Assembly: GCA_964597315.1 (NCBI GenBank)
Contig: CAZQXD010000002.1
Span: forward strand, 65,749-129,748
Direction: 5' to 3'
Length of the DNA: 64,000 nucleotides
DNA from: CAZQXD01 sp964597315
GTDB lineage: Bacteria > Pseudomonadota > Gammaproteobacteria > Competibacterales > Competibacteraceae
Position numbers and translations under genes: made by a program. This document shows positions 8,161 to 16,902 of the stretch, piece after piece. Positions within the stretch are counted from its first letter, which is position 1. Every line of letters starts with the position of its first letter. The notes beneath the pieces are model-generated. The model did not search any database. It saw only the letters and a list, made by a program, of their open reading frames with translations, and was not told the DNA's origin.

Positions 8161-8517
8161 TGTAGCGATCCTCCCGGATGGCTTCCGGCCAGCTTGCGCC
8201 TGGGGCCGGAAAAAACCCGAAATGCTACTGATTGGGAGGGGGTTTTGCAATTGGGGAATGTAGCAGTTGACACATACACAGTTAGAATATTCATTCACAA
8301 ACCGCTAAAACCGCAAAACTGACCTAAAAGCTACGGTTGTAGTCGTTTCCTGGCGGTTTGGAGCGGGCGAGCGCAGGGGGATGTAACATCGTGTTCGCGC
8401 CGGGCGACCCCGGCTTTGAGGGCGTGGGGGAGTAGAGTGGACGCCGTGGGTGGCCTGTCTTTCCACGGATGACCGATCCCGGTTAGGCGCCCATGGCGAC
8501 AACACCCCTATGTCGCT
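8161..8517 (-). other. Intergenic region between argF and spoVR
   Basis: No gene is seen in these 357 bases. The part nearest argF holds its 5' leader, with a hairpin of 8-bp arms (8183-8190 with 8204-8211) ending about 20 bases before the start codon. A run of Ts precedes rather than follows it on the argF strand, so it does not look like an attenuator. An ARG-box-like sequence lies at 8284-8297. Near spoVR, a 6-bp inverted repeat (8496-8501 with 8511-8516) follows the spoVR stop and could be a weak terminator. Confidence 0.6.
8284..8297 (-). promoter_or_regulatory. Possible ARG box (ArgR operator) upstream of argF
   Basis: On the argF strand the sequence TGAATGAATATTCT matches the ArgR half-site pattern TGAAT-N4-ATTCA except for its last base. 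It is an imperfect palindrome in an A/T-rich patch, 124 bases before the argF start. E. coli ARG boxes come in pairs three bases apart; a convincing second box is not visible. No argR gene lies in the window. Confidence 0.35.
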
Positions 8518-10014
8518 TCACACCCGCGGGCAGCGGCCCACCAGTTCCACCCGGCCATCCTCGTTGACCGCCTCCAGACGCACCGTGAAGCCCCACAGCC
8601 GGTACAGATGCTTGAGCATCTCGTTGGTGGACTCCCCTAGAGGGCGGCGGTGGTAGCGGGTGTGGCGCAGGGTCAGGGAGCGGTCGCCCCGGTGGTTGAC
8701 GTTGTAGATCTGGATATTGGGTTCCCGGCTGCCCAGATTGTACTGGTCGGACAGGGACTGGCGCACATGGCGATAGCCGGCGTCGTCGTGGATGGCGCTG
8801 ATATGCAGCTCCTCGTTGGCGTCGTCGTCAAGCACCGCGAACAGTTTGAAGTCGCGGATGATCTGGGGAGACAGGTATTGGGCGATAAAGCTCTCGTCCT
8901 TGAAGTTGCGCATGGCGAAGTCCAGGGTTTTGACCCAGTCGCTGCCGGCGATATCCGGGAACCAGCGGCGGTCCTCCTCGGTGGGGTTTTCGCAAATGCG
9001 GCGAATGTCGCGCATCATGGCGAAGCCCAGGGCGTAGGGGTTGATACCATTGTAATAGGGGCTGTCGAAAGTGGGCTGATACACCACATTGGTATGGGAC
9101 TGGAGAAACTCCAGTATAAAACCCTCGTTGACCTTGCCCCGGTCGTATAGCTCATTGAGCAGGGTGTAATGCCAGAACGTGGCCCAACCCTCGTTCATCA
9201 CCTGGGTCTGGCGCTGAGGATAGAAATACTGGCCCAGTTTGCGGACGATGCGCACCACCTCGCGCTGCCAAGGTTCCAGGAGGGGGGCGTTCTTCTCGAT
9301 GAAATATAATAGGTTTTCCTGAGGCTCCGGGGGGAAGCGGCGGCTGTTGCCACCATCCTCGGCCTGTTCCCGGGTGGGGATAGTGCGCCATAAGTCGTTG
9401 ACCTGGGATTGGAGATAAGCCTCCCGTTCCTGCTGGCGCTGGCGCTCCTTGGCCAGGGACAAGGGGGCGGGGCGCTTGTAACGGTCCACCCCGTAGTTCA
9501 TCAGGGCATGGCAGGAATCCAGCAATAGTTCCACTTCCTCGGCGCCGTAGCGTTCTTCGCATTCGGCGATGTAATTGCGAGCAAACACCAGGTAGTCGAT
9601 GATGGCGTCGGCCGAGGTCCAGGTCCGAAACAGATAATTACCCTTGAAAAACGAGTTATGGCCATAACAGGCGTGGGCGATGACCAGGGCCTGCATGGGC
9701 ATGGTGTTCTCTTCCATGAGATAGGCGATACAGGGATTGGAGTTGATGACGATCTCGTAGGCCAGCCCCATCTGCCCGCGTTTATAGTTCTGCTCGGTGG
9801 CCACGAAGTGCTTGCCGTAGGACCAGTGATGGTAGCCCACGGGCATGCCCACCGAGGAATAGGCGTCCATCATCTGTTCGGCAGTGATCACCTCCACTTG
9901 GTTGGGATAGGTATCCAGGCCGAACTCCTCGGCGATGGTGGCGATCTCCCGGTCGTAGCGCTCCAGCAGCGGAAAGGTCCACTCGGAGCCTTCGGAAATC
10001 AGTTCACGGGTCAT
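8518..10014 (-). CDS. SpoVR family protein (YcgB-like)
   Basis: A 498-residue protein of the SpoVR/YcgB family, whose biochemical role is not established. Conserved stretches include GMPVGYHHWSYGKHF near residue 57, QNYKRGQMGLAYEIVINSNP near 75, and HACYGHNSFFKGNYLF near 113. It is soluble, with no signal peptide. The start overlaps the yeaH stop by four bases, so the two are translationally coupled. With yeaG it forms the yeaG-yeaH-spoVR trio found together in many proteobacteria, which supports a shared starvation or stress function. In E. coli, ycgB is unlinked to yeaGH. Confidence 0.95.
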   Translation of the reverse strand: MTRELISEGSEWTFPLLERYDREIATIAEEFGLDTYPNQVEVITAEQMMDAYSSVGMPVGYHHWSYGKHFVATEQNYKRGQMGLAYEIVINSNPCIAYLMEENTMPMQALVIAHACYGHNSFFKGNYLFRTWTSADAIIDYLVFARNYIAECEERYGAEEVELLLDSCHALMNYGVDRYKRPAPLSLAKERQRQQEREAYLQSQVNDLWRTIPTREQAEDGGNSRRFPPEPQENLLYFIEKNAPLLEPWQREVVRIVRKLGQYFYPQRQTQVMNEGWATFWHYTLLNELYDRGKVNEGFILEFLQSHTNVVYQPTFDSPYYNGINPYALGFAMMRDIRRICENPTEEDRRWFPDIAGSDWVKTLDFAMRNFKDESFIAQYLSPQIIRDFKLFAVLDDDANEELHISAIHDDAGYRHVRQSLSDQYNLGSREPNIQIYNVNHRGDRSLTLRHTRYHRRPLGESTNEMLKHLYRLWGFTVRLEAVNEDGRVELVGRCPRV

Positions 10015-11288
10015 TTGCTGGCCTCCCGTCGTTTGAACAGCTCCCGGAATACCGGATAGATATCAGACGGACCGTCAATCTGCCGCATGGCGAAATTGGG
10101 ATACTGGGCCTGTACGCCCAGGTAGGCTTCCCACAAGCTTTGGTGGCGGGTGGGGGTGATCTCCACATAGGCGAAGTACTGAACCAGGGGCATAATGTTT
10201 TCTAGCAGTAACTTCTGGCAGTTTGGGGAGTCGTCATACCAGTTATCCCCATCCGAGGCTTGGGCGGCGTAGATATTCCAGTTGGAGGTGGGGTAACGCT
10301 CCAGAACGATGTCCTTCATCATGGCTAGGGCGCTGGAGACCACGGTGCCGCCGGTCTCCCGGGAATAAAAGAATTCCTCTTCGTCCACTTCCTTGGCGAT
10401 GGTGTGATGGCGGATGAAGACCACCTCGATACGCTCGTAGTTGCGTCGCAAAAACAGATACAGCAGAGTAAAAAAGCGCTTGGCCAGGTCCTTGCGCTCC
10501 TGGTCCATGGACCCGGAGACATCCATCAGGCAGAACATCACCGCCTGGGTGGTGGGTTTGGGTTCCTTGACGCGGTTGTTATAGCGCAGGTCGAAGGTGT
10601 CGATAAAGGGAAACGCCCGGACCCGCGCCCGTAGATGCTCCAACTCCTCCCGAAGGGCCACCACTTGCTCATCGTCCTCGGCGGCGCCGTCGTCCAACAG
10701 GGCCTGAAGTTCGGCTTCGATCTCCCTGGCCCGGCTGTTGTAGGGGGCGGATAGGGCCTTGCGCCGGGCTAGGGCGCCTTTTAGGGAACGCACCACGTTA
10801 ATGTTGGCGGGCACCCCGTCGGAAGTGAACCCGGCCCGCACGGTCTTGAACTCGGTGACCTGGGCGAGCTGGGTCTTGACCAGATTGGGCAGGGCTAGGT
10901 CTTCAAAAAATAATTCCAGGAATTCCTCCCGGGACAACTGGAAGACGAACTCATCCTCCCCTTCGCCGCTGTTGCTGGCCTTGCCACGACCGCTACCGCT
11001 CCCGGCCCCGCCCCGGGGCCGCTGCACCCGGTCGCCGGTAATGAACTCCTTGTTGCCGGGGTGGATAACCTCACGCCGCCCACCGGAGCCGTGGCCGAAC
11101 ACCGGCTCGGACAGATCCTTGGAGGGGATGCTGACCTTCTCGCCGCTGTCCATGTCGGTGATGGAACGGCCGGCCATGGCATCGTTTACAGCCTTTTTAA
11201 GCTGGCTCTTGAAGCGGCGGATGAAGCGCTGGCGATTGACGGCGCTTTTGTTTTTGCCATCCACCCGGCGGTCGACGATATAGGCCAT
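10011..11288 (-). CDS. yeaH: YeaH, UPF0229/DUF444 family protein with a VWA-like domain
   Basis: A 425-residue partner protein of the YeaG kinase. The N-terminal half is basic and then Gly/Ser/Arg-rich (residues 90-110), probably flexible. The C-terminal half is a von Willebrand A-like domain with the MIDAS motif DVSGSM at 256-261, preceded by AVMFCLM. The family signature SGGTVVSSAL-like stretch (TGGTVVSSAL) follows. It lies ten bases after yeaG and overlaps spoVR by four. In E. coli, yeaG and yeaH are co-induced under nitrogen starvation; a chaperone or adaptor role for the VWA domain is inferred. Confidence 0.96.
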   Translation of the reverse strand: MAYIVDRRVDGKNKSAVNRQRFIRRFKSQLKKAVNDAMAGRSITDMDSGEKVSIPSKDLSEPVFGHGSGGRREVIHPGNKEFITGDRVQRPRGGAGSGSGRGKASNSGEGEDEFVFQLSREEFLELFFEDLALPNLVKTQLAQVTEFKTVRAGFTSDGVPANINVVRSLKGALARRKALSAPYNSRAREIEAELQALLDDGAAEDDEQVVALREELEHLRARVRAFPFIDTFDLRYNNRVKEPKPTTQAVMFCLMDVSGSMDQERKDLAKRFFTLLYLFLRRNYERIEVVFIRHHTIAKEVDEEEFFYSRETGGTVVSSALAMMKDIVLERYPTSNWNIYAAQASDGDNWYDDSPNCQKLLLENIMPLVQYFAYVEITPTRHQSLWEAYLGVQAQYPNFAMRQIDGPSDIYPVFRELFKRREASK

Positions 11289-11298
11289 ATAGGACTCC

Positions 11299-13221
11299 TC
11301 ACGAGGCTTTGCGCACCCGCAGGTACCATTCAGACAACAGTCGGACCTGCTTAGGCGTGTAGCCTTTGTCTACCATGCGGTTGACGAACTCCTCGTGCTT
11401 CTTCTGATCCTCCGTGGAGGACTTGGCGTTAAAGGAGATGACCGGCAGCAGTTCCTCGGTACTGGAGAACATCTTCTTCTCGATCACCGCCCGCAACTTC
11501 TCGTAGCTGGTCCAGGGCGGGTTCTTGCCAGCGTTGTTGGCTCTGGCCCGCAGTACAAAATTGACAATCTCGTTTCGGAAATCCTTGGGGTTACTGATGC
11601 CGGCGGGCTTTTCGATCTTCTCCAACTCCTCGTTAAGGGCGGCGCGGTCAAAAAATTCGCCGGTATCGGGATCTCGGTATTCACTGTCCTGAATCCAGAA
11701 GTCGGCATAGGTGACATATCTGTCAAAGATATTCTGGCCGTATTCCGAGTAGGATTCCAGGTAGGCGGTCTGCAACTCCTTGCCGATGAACTCGGCGTAG
11801 CGGGGGGCCAGGTAGCCTTTCAGGTAAGACAAGTATTTTTCTTCCATCTCCGGCGGGAACTGTTCCCGCTCGATCTGCCGTTCCAGAACATACAGCAGAT
11901 GCACCGGGTTGGCGGCCACTTCGGTGTGGTCGAAGTTGAAGACCTGGGACAAAATCTTGAAAGCGAAGCGGGTGGAGATCCCACTCATGCCCTCGTCCAC
12001 CCCAGCAAAGTCCCGATACTCCTGGATGGACTTGGCTTTGGGGTCGGTGTCCTTGAGGTTTTCGCCGTCGTAGACCCGCATCTTGGAGAAGATGCTGGAG
12101 TTGTCCGGTTCCTTGACCCGGGATAGCACGGTGAACTGGGCCAGCATCTCCAGGGTGCCGGGGGCGCAGGGGGCTTCGGACAGGGAGCTGTTGATCAACA
12201 GCTTTTCGTAAATATCCACCTCCTCGGACACCCGCAGACAATAGGGCACCTTGACGATATAGACCCGATCCAAGAAGGCTTCGTTGTTGCGGTTGTTTTT
12301 GAAAGAGAGCCATTCTGACTCGTTGGAGTGGGCCAAAATGATCCCCTCGAAGGGAATGGCCGACAGTCCCTCGGTGCCGTTGTAGTTGCCCTCCTGGGTC
12401 GCGGTCAGCAAGGGGTGCAGCACCTTGATGGGGGCTTTGAACATCTCCACGAACTCCAAGAGCCCTTGATTGGCCAGGCACAGTCCCCCCGAGAAAGCGT
12501 AGGCATCCGGGTCGTTCTGGGCGAAATGTTCCAGTTTGCGAATGTCCACCTTGCCCACCAGGGAGGAAATATCCTGGTTGTTCTCGTCCCCCGGTTCAGT
12601 CTTGGAAACGGCAATCTGCTTGAGGATGGACGGGTAGAGCTTCACCACCTTGAATTGGGTGATATCGCCATTGAACTCGTGCAGCCGTTTTACCGCCCAC
12701 GGTGACATGATGGTGCGCAGAAAGCGCCGGGGAATACCGTAGTCCTCCTCCAGAATCGGGCCGTCCTCCTCGGGGGAGAACAAGGCCAGGGGAGTCTCAT
12801 GAACCGGGGAGTCCTGAATGGCGTAAAACGGTACTTTTTCCATCAGGGCCTTGAGTTGCTCGGCCAGGGAGGACTTGCCACCACCCACCGGACCTAGCAG
12901 GTACAAGATCTGTTTCTTTTCTTCCAACCCCTGGGCGGCGTGCTTGAGAAAAGACACGATTTGTTCAATGGACTCCTCCATGCCGTAGAAGTCCTTGAAA
13001 GCGGGGTAGCGCTTGATCACTTTGTTGGAGAAGATGCGCGACAGCCGAGGGTCTAGGCGGGTGTCGATCAGTTCAGGCTCGCCAATGGCCATCAGCAACC
13101 GTTCGGCCGCCGTGGCGTAGGCGGTGGGGTCGTTCTTACAAATGTCCAAATATTCCTGGAGGGTGTAGATCTCTTCCTTACTCTGCTCGTACCGGGTTAG
13201 ATAACGGTTAAAGATGCTCAT
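11299..13221 (-). CDS. yeaG: PrkA/YeaG family serine protein kinase
   Basis: A 640-residue protein, close to E. coli YeaG (644). The N-terminal AAA-type domain has the Walker A motif GPVGGGKS at 110-117 and the stretch EGIILAHSNESEW. The C-terminal PrkA domain resembles the fold of cAMP-dependent kinases in its family. The ribosome site GAGGTGA precedes the ATG at 13221. It is the first gene of yeaG-yeaH-spoVR. A sigma-54-type promoter sits 50-66 bases upstream, which fits the nitrogen-starvation control known for E. coli yeaGH. Confidence 0.97.
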   Translation of the reverse strand: MSIFNRYLTRYEQSKEEIYTLQEYLDICKNDPTAYATAAERLLMAIGEPELIDTRLDPRLSRIFSNKVIKRYPAFKDFYGMEESIEQIVSFLKHAAQGLEEKKQILYLLGPVGGGKSSLAEQLKALMEKVPFYAIQDSPVHETPLALFSPEEDGPILEEDYGIPRRFLRTIMSPWAVKRLHEFNGDITQFKVVKLYPSILKQIAVSKTEPGDENNQDISSLVGKVDIRKLEHFAQNDPDAYAFSGGLCLANQGLLEFVEMFKAPIKVLHPLLTATQEGNYNGTEGLSAIPFEGIILAHSNESEWLSFKNNRNNEAFLDRVYIVKVPYCLRVSEEVDIYEKLLINSSLSEAPCAPGTLEMLAQFTVLSRVKEPDNSSIFSKMRVYDGENLKDTDPKAKSIQEYRDFAGVDEGMSGISTRFAFKILSQVFNFDHTEVAANPVHLLYVLERQIEREQFPPEMEEKYLSYLKGYLAPRYAEFIGKELQTAYLESYSEYGQNIFDRYVTYADFWIQDSEYRDPDTGEFFDRAALNEELEKIEKPAGISNPKDFRNEIVNFVLRARANNAGKNPPWTSYEKLRAVIEKKMFSSTEELLPVISFNAKSSTEDQKKHEEFVNRMVDKGYTPKQVRLLSEWYLRVRKAS

Positions 13222-13271
13222 GGCGGTTCACCTCGCTGCGCATATGCCGTTTTGGTGCCTTACCAAACTAA

Positions 13272-13287
13272 AGCAAATAGCGGACCA
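13272..13287 (-). promoter_or_regulatory. Sigma-54 promoter of yeaG-yeaH-spoVR
   Basis: On the yeaG strand the sequence is TGGTCCG-CTAT-TTGCT. It has the invariant GG and GC separated by exactly ten bases. The -12 element TTGCT matches the consensus fully, and the -24 element differs from TGGCACG at two positions. The expected transcription start is near 13260, about 40 bases before the yeaG ATG. rpoN itself is in this window. Confidence 0.7.
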
Positions 13288-13696
13288 GAATGAAAGGCAG
13301 TTTTCATATCCATTTTTGTGGCCTTATAACGCTAGAACCTCTTGGAGGCGGTGTAGGCCACAGTAAATTCATGCCGATTCAATTCATTGACGCCTTGTCC
13401 AGGGGGAGCGGCTCCGGGGATCACGCGGAGCGGGCAGCGCCGGCGGAGGCAAAAGACGAAGAATCGGGCGTGTGAAGGATCAGACCGGACCGCTCTTGTA
13501 TAGTGCGGTACACAAAGCAAGGGCGAGGCAGGGACTATTTTGCGTCACCACGGGTCCGGGATGCGATGCGAAACGCTTTTGGCCGTCAAACCAATGACAC
13601 ATAAGAAGACCGACGAACAACCCCTAAGTTTCGTGTCCGTCAATTAAAGTGTTTTGGACAGAACAAAAACCCGGGATTGGCCTGTTCTCCGGGTAA

Positions 13697-13735
13697 CTGT
13701 TATGTGTTGAAATCGAAAAAATTGAATCTGTACTG
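13697..13735 (+). promoter_or_regulatory. Putative MocR operator upstream of the EamA transporter
   Basis: Two direct repeats, CTGTTATG (13697-13704) and CTGTACTG (13728-13735), start 31 bases apart, about three helical turns. The same two words in the same order and orientation lie in front of the MocR gene, 30 bases apart (16151-16188). The first is part of a shared 12-base identity AACTGTTATGTG. The site overlaps the likely promoter and ends 52 bases before the transporter ATG. Direct-repeat operators are typical of MocR proteins. Confidence 0.65.
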
Positions 13736-13787
13736 TATTGCGTGTCACCGCCTAGTGTGCCGGTATGGACTGTTCGAGGTGCGTGAC

Positions 13788-14702
13788 ATGAGTAATGGTC
13801 TGCTGTATGGGACAGCGGTGCTGATCTGGGGTTCAACCTGGCTGGCCATCCATTTTCAGTTAGGGGAGGTGGCCCCGGAATGGTCCGTGGCCTATCGGTT
13901 CACCCTAGCTGCGGCCCTGCTGATGGCATACTGTCTCCAACGGGGATGGTCGTTACGTTTTTCCTTGCGGGATCATGGCTTTCTGGCGCTGTTAGGGCTA
14001 TTTCTGTTTTCCCTTAACTATCTGACCCTATACCTGGCCACCGCCTATATGACCAGCGGCTTGGTGGCGGTGGTCCATTCCACCATTATCATCATGAACA
14101 TTGTCAATGGGGCGCTATGGCTGGGAGCGCCGGTCCGGCCTCGGGTGGTCGCCGGCGCCGCCCTGGGACTGGTGGGCATTGTCTTGGTGTTCGGCGCCGA
14201 ATGGGGCGAGCTGGAGCCGGACGCCGCTTGGGTCGGTTTGGGATGGGCGCTGCTGGGCACCTTGTGCGCTTCTCTGGGGAATATGGTAGCGGTGCGCAAT
14301 CAACGCCGGGGGCTGCCGGTGATTCAGGGTAATGCGGTAGGCATGGCCTATGGGGCGCTGTTCATGTTCGCCGTGGCGGCTATGACGGGGCGGCCCCCGA
14401 CGTTCGACTGGTCGCCGGCCTACCTGGTCTCCCTGGTGTACCTGGCGGTGTTCGGTTCGGTGATCGCTTTCGGTTGTTACCTGACCCTGCTGGGACGGAT
14501 CGGCGCCGACCGGGCTGCCTACGCCACGGTGCTGTTCCCGGTGGTGGCCCTGACCCTCTCCTGGTTGTTCGAGGATTACCGCTGGACCTCCACGACCCTG
14601 GCTGGGCTGGGGCTGGTGGTGTTGGGCAATGTGCTGGTGTTGGCTCGGTTGCCGATGGTTGTCCGGCGGCGCCCGGTGTCGTGTCCCGAGCCTGGAAGGT
14701 AA
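13788..14702 (+). CDS. EamA/DMT-superfamily transporter
   Basis: A 304-residue inner-membrane protein with about ten hydrophobic segments in two EamA repeats. The first repeat has the signature LIWGSTWLAIHFQLGE near the N-terminus, and the second begins near residue 145. The ATG at 13788 follows GAGGTG; an upstream extension would add 37 non-hydrophobic residues and overlap the putative operator. DMT proteins export or import small metabolites, often amino acids. The substrate cannot be read from sequence. It ends four bases before the end of the convergent MocR gene, and both share an operator, so MocR probably controls it. Confidence 0.93.
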   Translation: MSNGLLYGTAVLIWGSTWLAIHFQLGEVAPEWSVAYRFTLAAALLMAYCLQRGWSLRFSLRDHGFLALLGLFLFSLNYLTLYLATAYMTSGLVAVVHSTIIIMNIVNGALWLGAPVRPRVVAGAALGLVGIVLVFGAEWGELEPDAAWVGLGWALLGTLCASLGNMVAVRNQRRGLPVIQGNAVGMAYGALFMFAVAAMTGRPPTFDWSPAYLVSLVYLAVFGSVIAFGCYLTLLGRIGADRAAYATVLFPVVALTLSWLFEDYRWTSTTLAGLGLVVLGNVLVLARLPMVVRRRPVSCPEPGR

Positions 14703-14706
14703 ATCC

Positions 14707-16146
14707 TCAAAGCCCCAGCGCCGCCAGCCTCCCCAAGGTCCGCACCGCGCCCTCCATCTGCTCGGTCCAGGGCAGGGTGCAATTCAGCCGCAAACAATTC
14801 CGGTAGCGGCGCTGGGCGCTGAATAAGGGACCGGGGGCGATGCCAATCCCCTGGGCGCGGGCTTGGCGGTATAGCTCCAGGCTATCCGCCCTGCCGGGCA
14901 GCTCCACCCACACCACAAACCCCCCGGTGGGGTGGGTGACCCGAGTACCGGCAGGAAAGCACTCCCCAACGGTTCGGATCATCCGCTCCATCTGCCGGGC
15001 ATAGGCATCCTGGATGCGGGGCAGATGCCGCTCCCAGGCGCCACCAGACAGAAACCGGGCAATAGCCAGTTGGGTGGGGGTGGCGGTGCCGATATTGGTC
15101 AGAAACTTCAGATGCCGGACCCGCTCGGCATAACGCCCTGGCAGGGTCCAGCCCACCCGGTAGCCTGGGGCTAGGGTCTTGGAGAATGACGAGCAAAGTA
15201 AGACCAGACCCCGGTCATCATAAGCTTTACAGACCGTAGGACGGGGTTGTCTGAACCCCAGATCCCCATAGATGTCGTCCTCGATCAGGGGTATTTCCAG
15301 GCGGTCCAGCAATGCCACCAGTCGGCGCTTGTGTGCCTCGGGCATGCAACTGCCCAGGGGGTTACTGTAGTTAGGCACGAACAGGCAGGCTTTGATGGGC
15401 CATTGATTCAGCGCCGTTTCCAAGGACTCCAGAACCACCCCGTCCCGGGGATCGGTGGGGATCTCCAAGGCCCGCATACCCAGGGCCTCGATGGCCTGCA
15501 AAATGCCGTGGTACGTGGGGGACTCCACGGCGATGGTGTCCCCGGGCTGGGCCACGGCCCGCAAGCACAGGGTCAGGGCCTCCTGGCAGCCACTGGTGAC
15601 GATGATCTCCTCGGCGTCGGCCCGACAGCCCGCAGTCAGTGATAGGCGGGCAATCTGGGCGCGCAGTTCCGGCCGCCCGCCCGGGGTCTCGTAACTATTG
15701 CCCAAGCCGGGCTGTTCCCGGACCAGGGTGGTCAGGGCGCGGTTAAGGGGGCGGATGGGCAACAACTCGGGGCTGGGCACGGCGGCGGCCAGTTGCACGA
15801 AGCCGGGTTGCTCGGAGCCGGCCAGGGCGTCCATTAACACCTCCCCGGTGGATACCGGGGTGGGGCGAGGCAGGGGCCGGGAACGTCCCGGGGGCGGCGG
15901 GGACTTACGGGCCTTGGGGCTGACGTAATACCCGGACTGGGGCCGGGATTCCACCAGACCCCGATCCTCCAGCAATCGGTAAGCCTGCACCACGGTGGAG
16001 ACGCTCACCCCCAACTGACGACTGAGCCGACGCACTGACGGCACCCGATCCCCGGGGAGATAGGCGCCCCGGCCCACCGCCTCGGCGATGTGCTGGGCCA
16101 CCTGCTGATAGAGGTTGCCGTTAGCGGCGGGCAAAACCTGGGACAT
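14707..16146 (-). CDS. MocR-type transcriptional regulator (GntR HTH plus aminotransferase domain)
   Basis: A 479-residue regulator. The N-terminal GntR winged helix (about residues 8-76) contains VPSVRRLSRQLGVSVSTVVQ. A proline-rich linker follows (about 83-100), then a class-I aminotransferase-like domain. The PLP lysine is expected at K323 in SSFSKTLAPGYR, with conserved NPLG (about 262-265) and DDIYGD (290-295) upstream. Members sense an amine or amino acid through PLP. Its own start lies just four bases from the first operator repeat, which suggests autorepression. It is tail to tail with the EamA transporter, its likely target. Confidence 0.95.
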   Translation of the reverse strand: MSQVLPAANGNLYQQVAQHIAEAVGRGAYLPGDRVPSVRRLSRQLGVSVSTVVQAYRLLEDRGLVESRPQSGYYVSPKARKSPPPPGRSRPLPRPTPVSTGEVLMDALAGSEQPGFVQLAAAVPSPELLPIRPLNRALTTLVREQPGLGNSYETPGGRPELRAQIARLSLTAGCRADAEEIIVTSGCQEALTLCLRAVAQPGDTIAVESPTYHGILQAIEALGMRALEIPTDPRDGVVLESLETALNQWPIKACLFVPNYSNPLGSCMPEAHKRRLVALLDRLEIPLIEDDIYGDLGFRQPRPTVCKAYDDRGLVLLCSSFSKTLAPGYRVGWTLPGRYAERVRHLKFLTNIGTATPTQLAIARFLSGGAWERHLPRIQDAYARQMERMIRTVGECFPAGTRVTHPTGGFVVWVELPGRADSLELYRQARAQGIGIAPGPLFSAQRRYRNCLRLNCTLPWTEQMEGAVRTLGRLAALGL

Positions 16147-16150
16147 AAAA

Positions 16151-16188
16151 CTGTTATGTGATTACGCCAAATGGAATAAACTGTACTG
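16151..16188 (+). promoter_or_regulatory. Second putative MocR operator, upstream of the MocR gene
   Basis: CTGTTATG (16151-16158) and CTGTACTG (16181-16188), starts 30 bases apart, repeat the words found before the transporter gene (13697-13735). The longer identity AACTGTTATGTG is also present. It directly abuts the mocR start codon (16146), so a bound protein would block the promoter or ribosome site. The orientation relative to mocR is opposite to that at the transporter gene. Confidence 0.65.
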
Positions 16189-16311
16189 GTTTGTCAGTAT
16201 TGACGGCCTCTCTCTGGGTTGTCAACTCGTGTGGCGCTTGGACGGCGCCGACCGATAGGCCATAGTTATGGAGGCAAGCCGCCATCGGGCGGCGCTAATC
16301 TTGGAGGAGCC

Positions 16312-16899
16312 GTGGCCGTTCTGAAAACCCTGTGGATGTTGGCGTTGGCGCTGCTGCTATCCGGTTGTGCCCTAAGCCCCCAGACCGTGGCTTTGGTGCC
16401 CCGTATCAATGTCCAGGCCCACCCCATCGGTTTGGGGCGGGAGCTGGTCCTGGAGGTGATCGACCGCCGACCCGATCCCGCCATCGGCGCCCGGGGGGGG
16501 ATTTATGACACGGCCATGATTACCCCCCGAAGCCCGGTGGACCAGATACTGTGGGAGGCCTTGGCCGAGCGGCTCACCGCCAGCGGGTTTCGGGTGGTGG
16601 CGACGCGCCCCGAGGCGCCTGTGGGCTTGCGGGTGGAGCTGTTGCAACTGGCCTACCGGGCCAGCGGCCAACCGGTGGTGAGCCAGGTGGAGGTGCAAGC
16701 GGCCATTTCCGCCCTGGTGCGCAACGGGCCGCGCAGCCTCACTGGCCAGTACCAGGCCAACGCCAGCCAAGTGGTGCTGACCGCCCCTGCCGAGGCCGAG
16801 AACGAGCGGTTGATTAACCAGGTGCTGGGCCAAGTCCTGGCCCGGCTGCTTCAGGATGGCGAGGTGTTGGGGCTATTGGCCGAACCCTCCCCGAACTAA
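16312..16899 (+). CDS. YajG family lipoprotein
   Basis: A 195-residue predicted lipoprotein. The GTG at 16312 follows GGAGGA and gives a normal signal: K5, then hydrophobic residues, then the lipobox LLSGC with cysteine 19. Starting at the inner ATG would lose the positive residue, and starting further upstream adds 31 residues not typical of a signal. The mature part has ELVLEVIDRRPDPAIG, as in the YajG family (E. coli YajG is 192 residues), whose function is unknown. It is convergent with guaC, with stops only a few bases apart. Confidence 0.85.
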   Translation: MAVLKTLWMLALALLLSGCALSPQTVALVPRINVQAHPIGLGRELVLEVIDRRPDPAIGARGGIYDTAMITPRSPVDQILWEALAERLTASGFRVVATRPEAPVGLRVELLQLAYRASGQPVVSQVEVQAAISALVRNGPRSLTGQYQANASQVVLTAPAEAENERLINQVLGQVLARLLQDGEVLGLLAEPSPN

Positions 16900-16902
16900 G
16901 CC

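Larger units (their letters stand above)
13222..13787. other. Divergent intergenic region between yeaG and the EamA transporter
   Basis: About 566 bases without a credible gene. Short open frames here have no ribosome site and no recognisable protein. The yeaG side has a sigma-54 promoter match (13272-13287), and a 6-bp inverted repeat TTTGGT-N5-ACCAAA (13251-13267) near the expected transcription start. The transporter side has the putative MocR operator (13697-13735). The middle (about 13300-13690) could hold activator sites for the sigma-54 promoter, but no NtrC-like palindrome stood out. Confidence 0.7.

Noticed and set aside
8183..8211. Hairpin followed by As upstream of argF, considered as a terminator
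   Set aside because: The A/T run follows on the plus strand as As and precedes the hairpin as Ts on the argF strand, the wrong arrangement for an intrinsic terminator.
13290..13520. Short open frames on both strands upstream of yeaG
   Set aside because: No ribosome site, no homology recognised, and the region is more likely regulatory.
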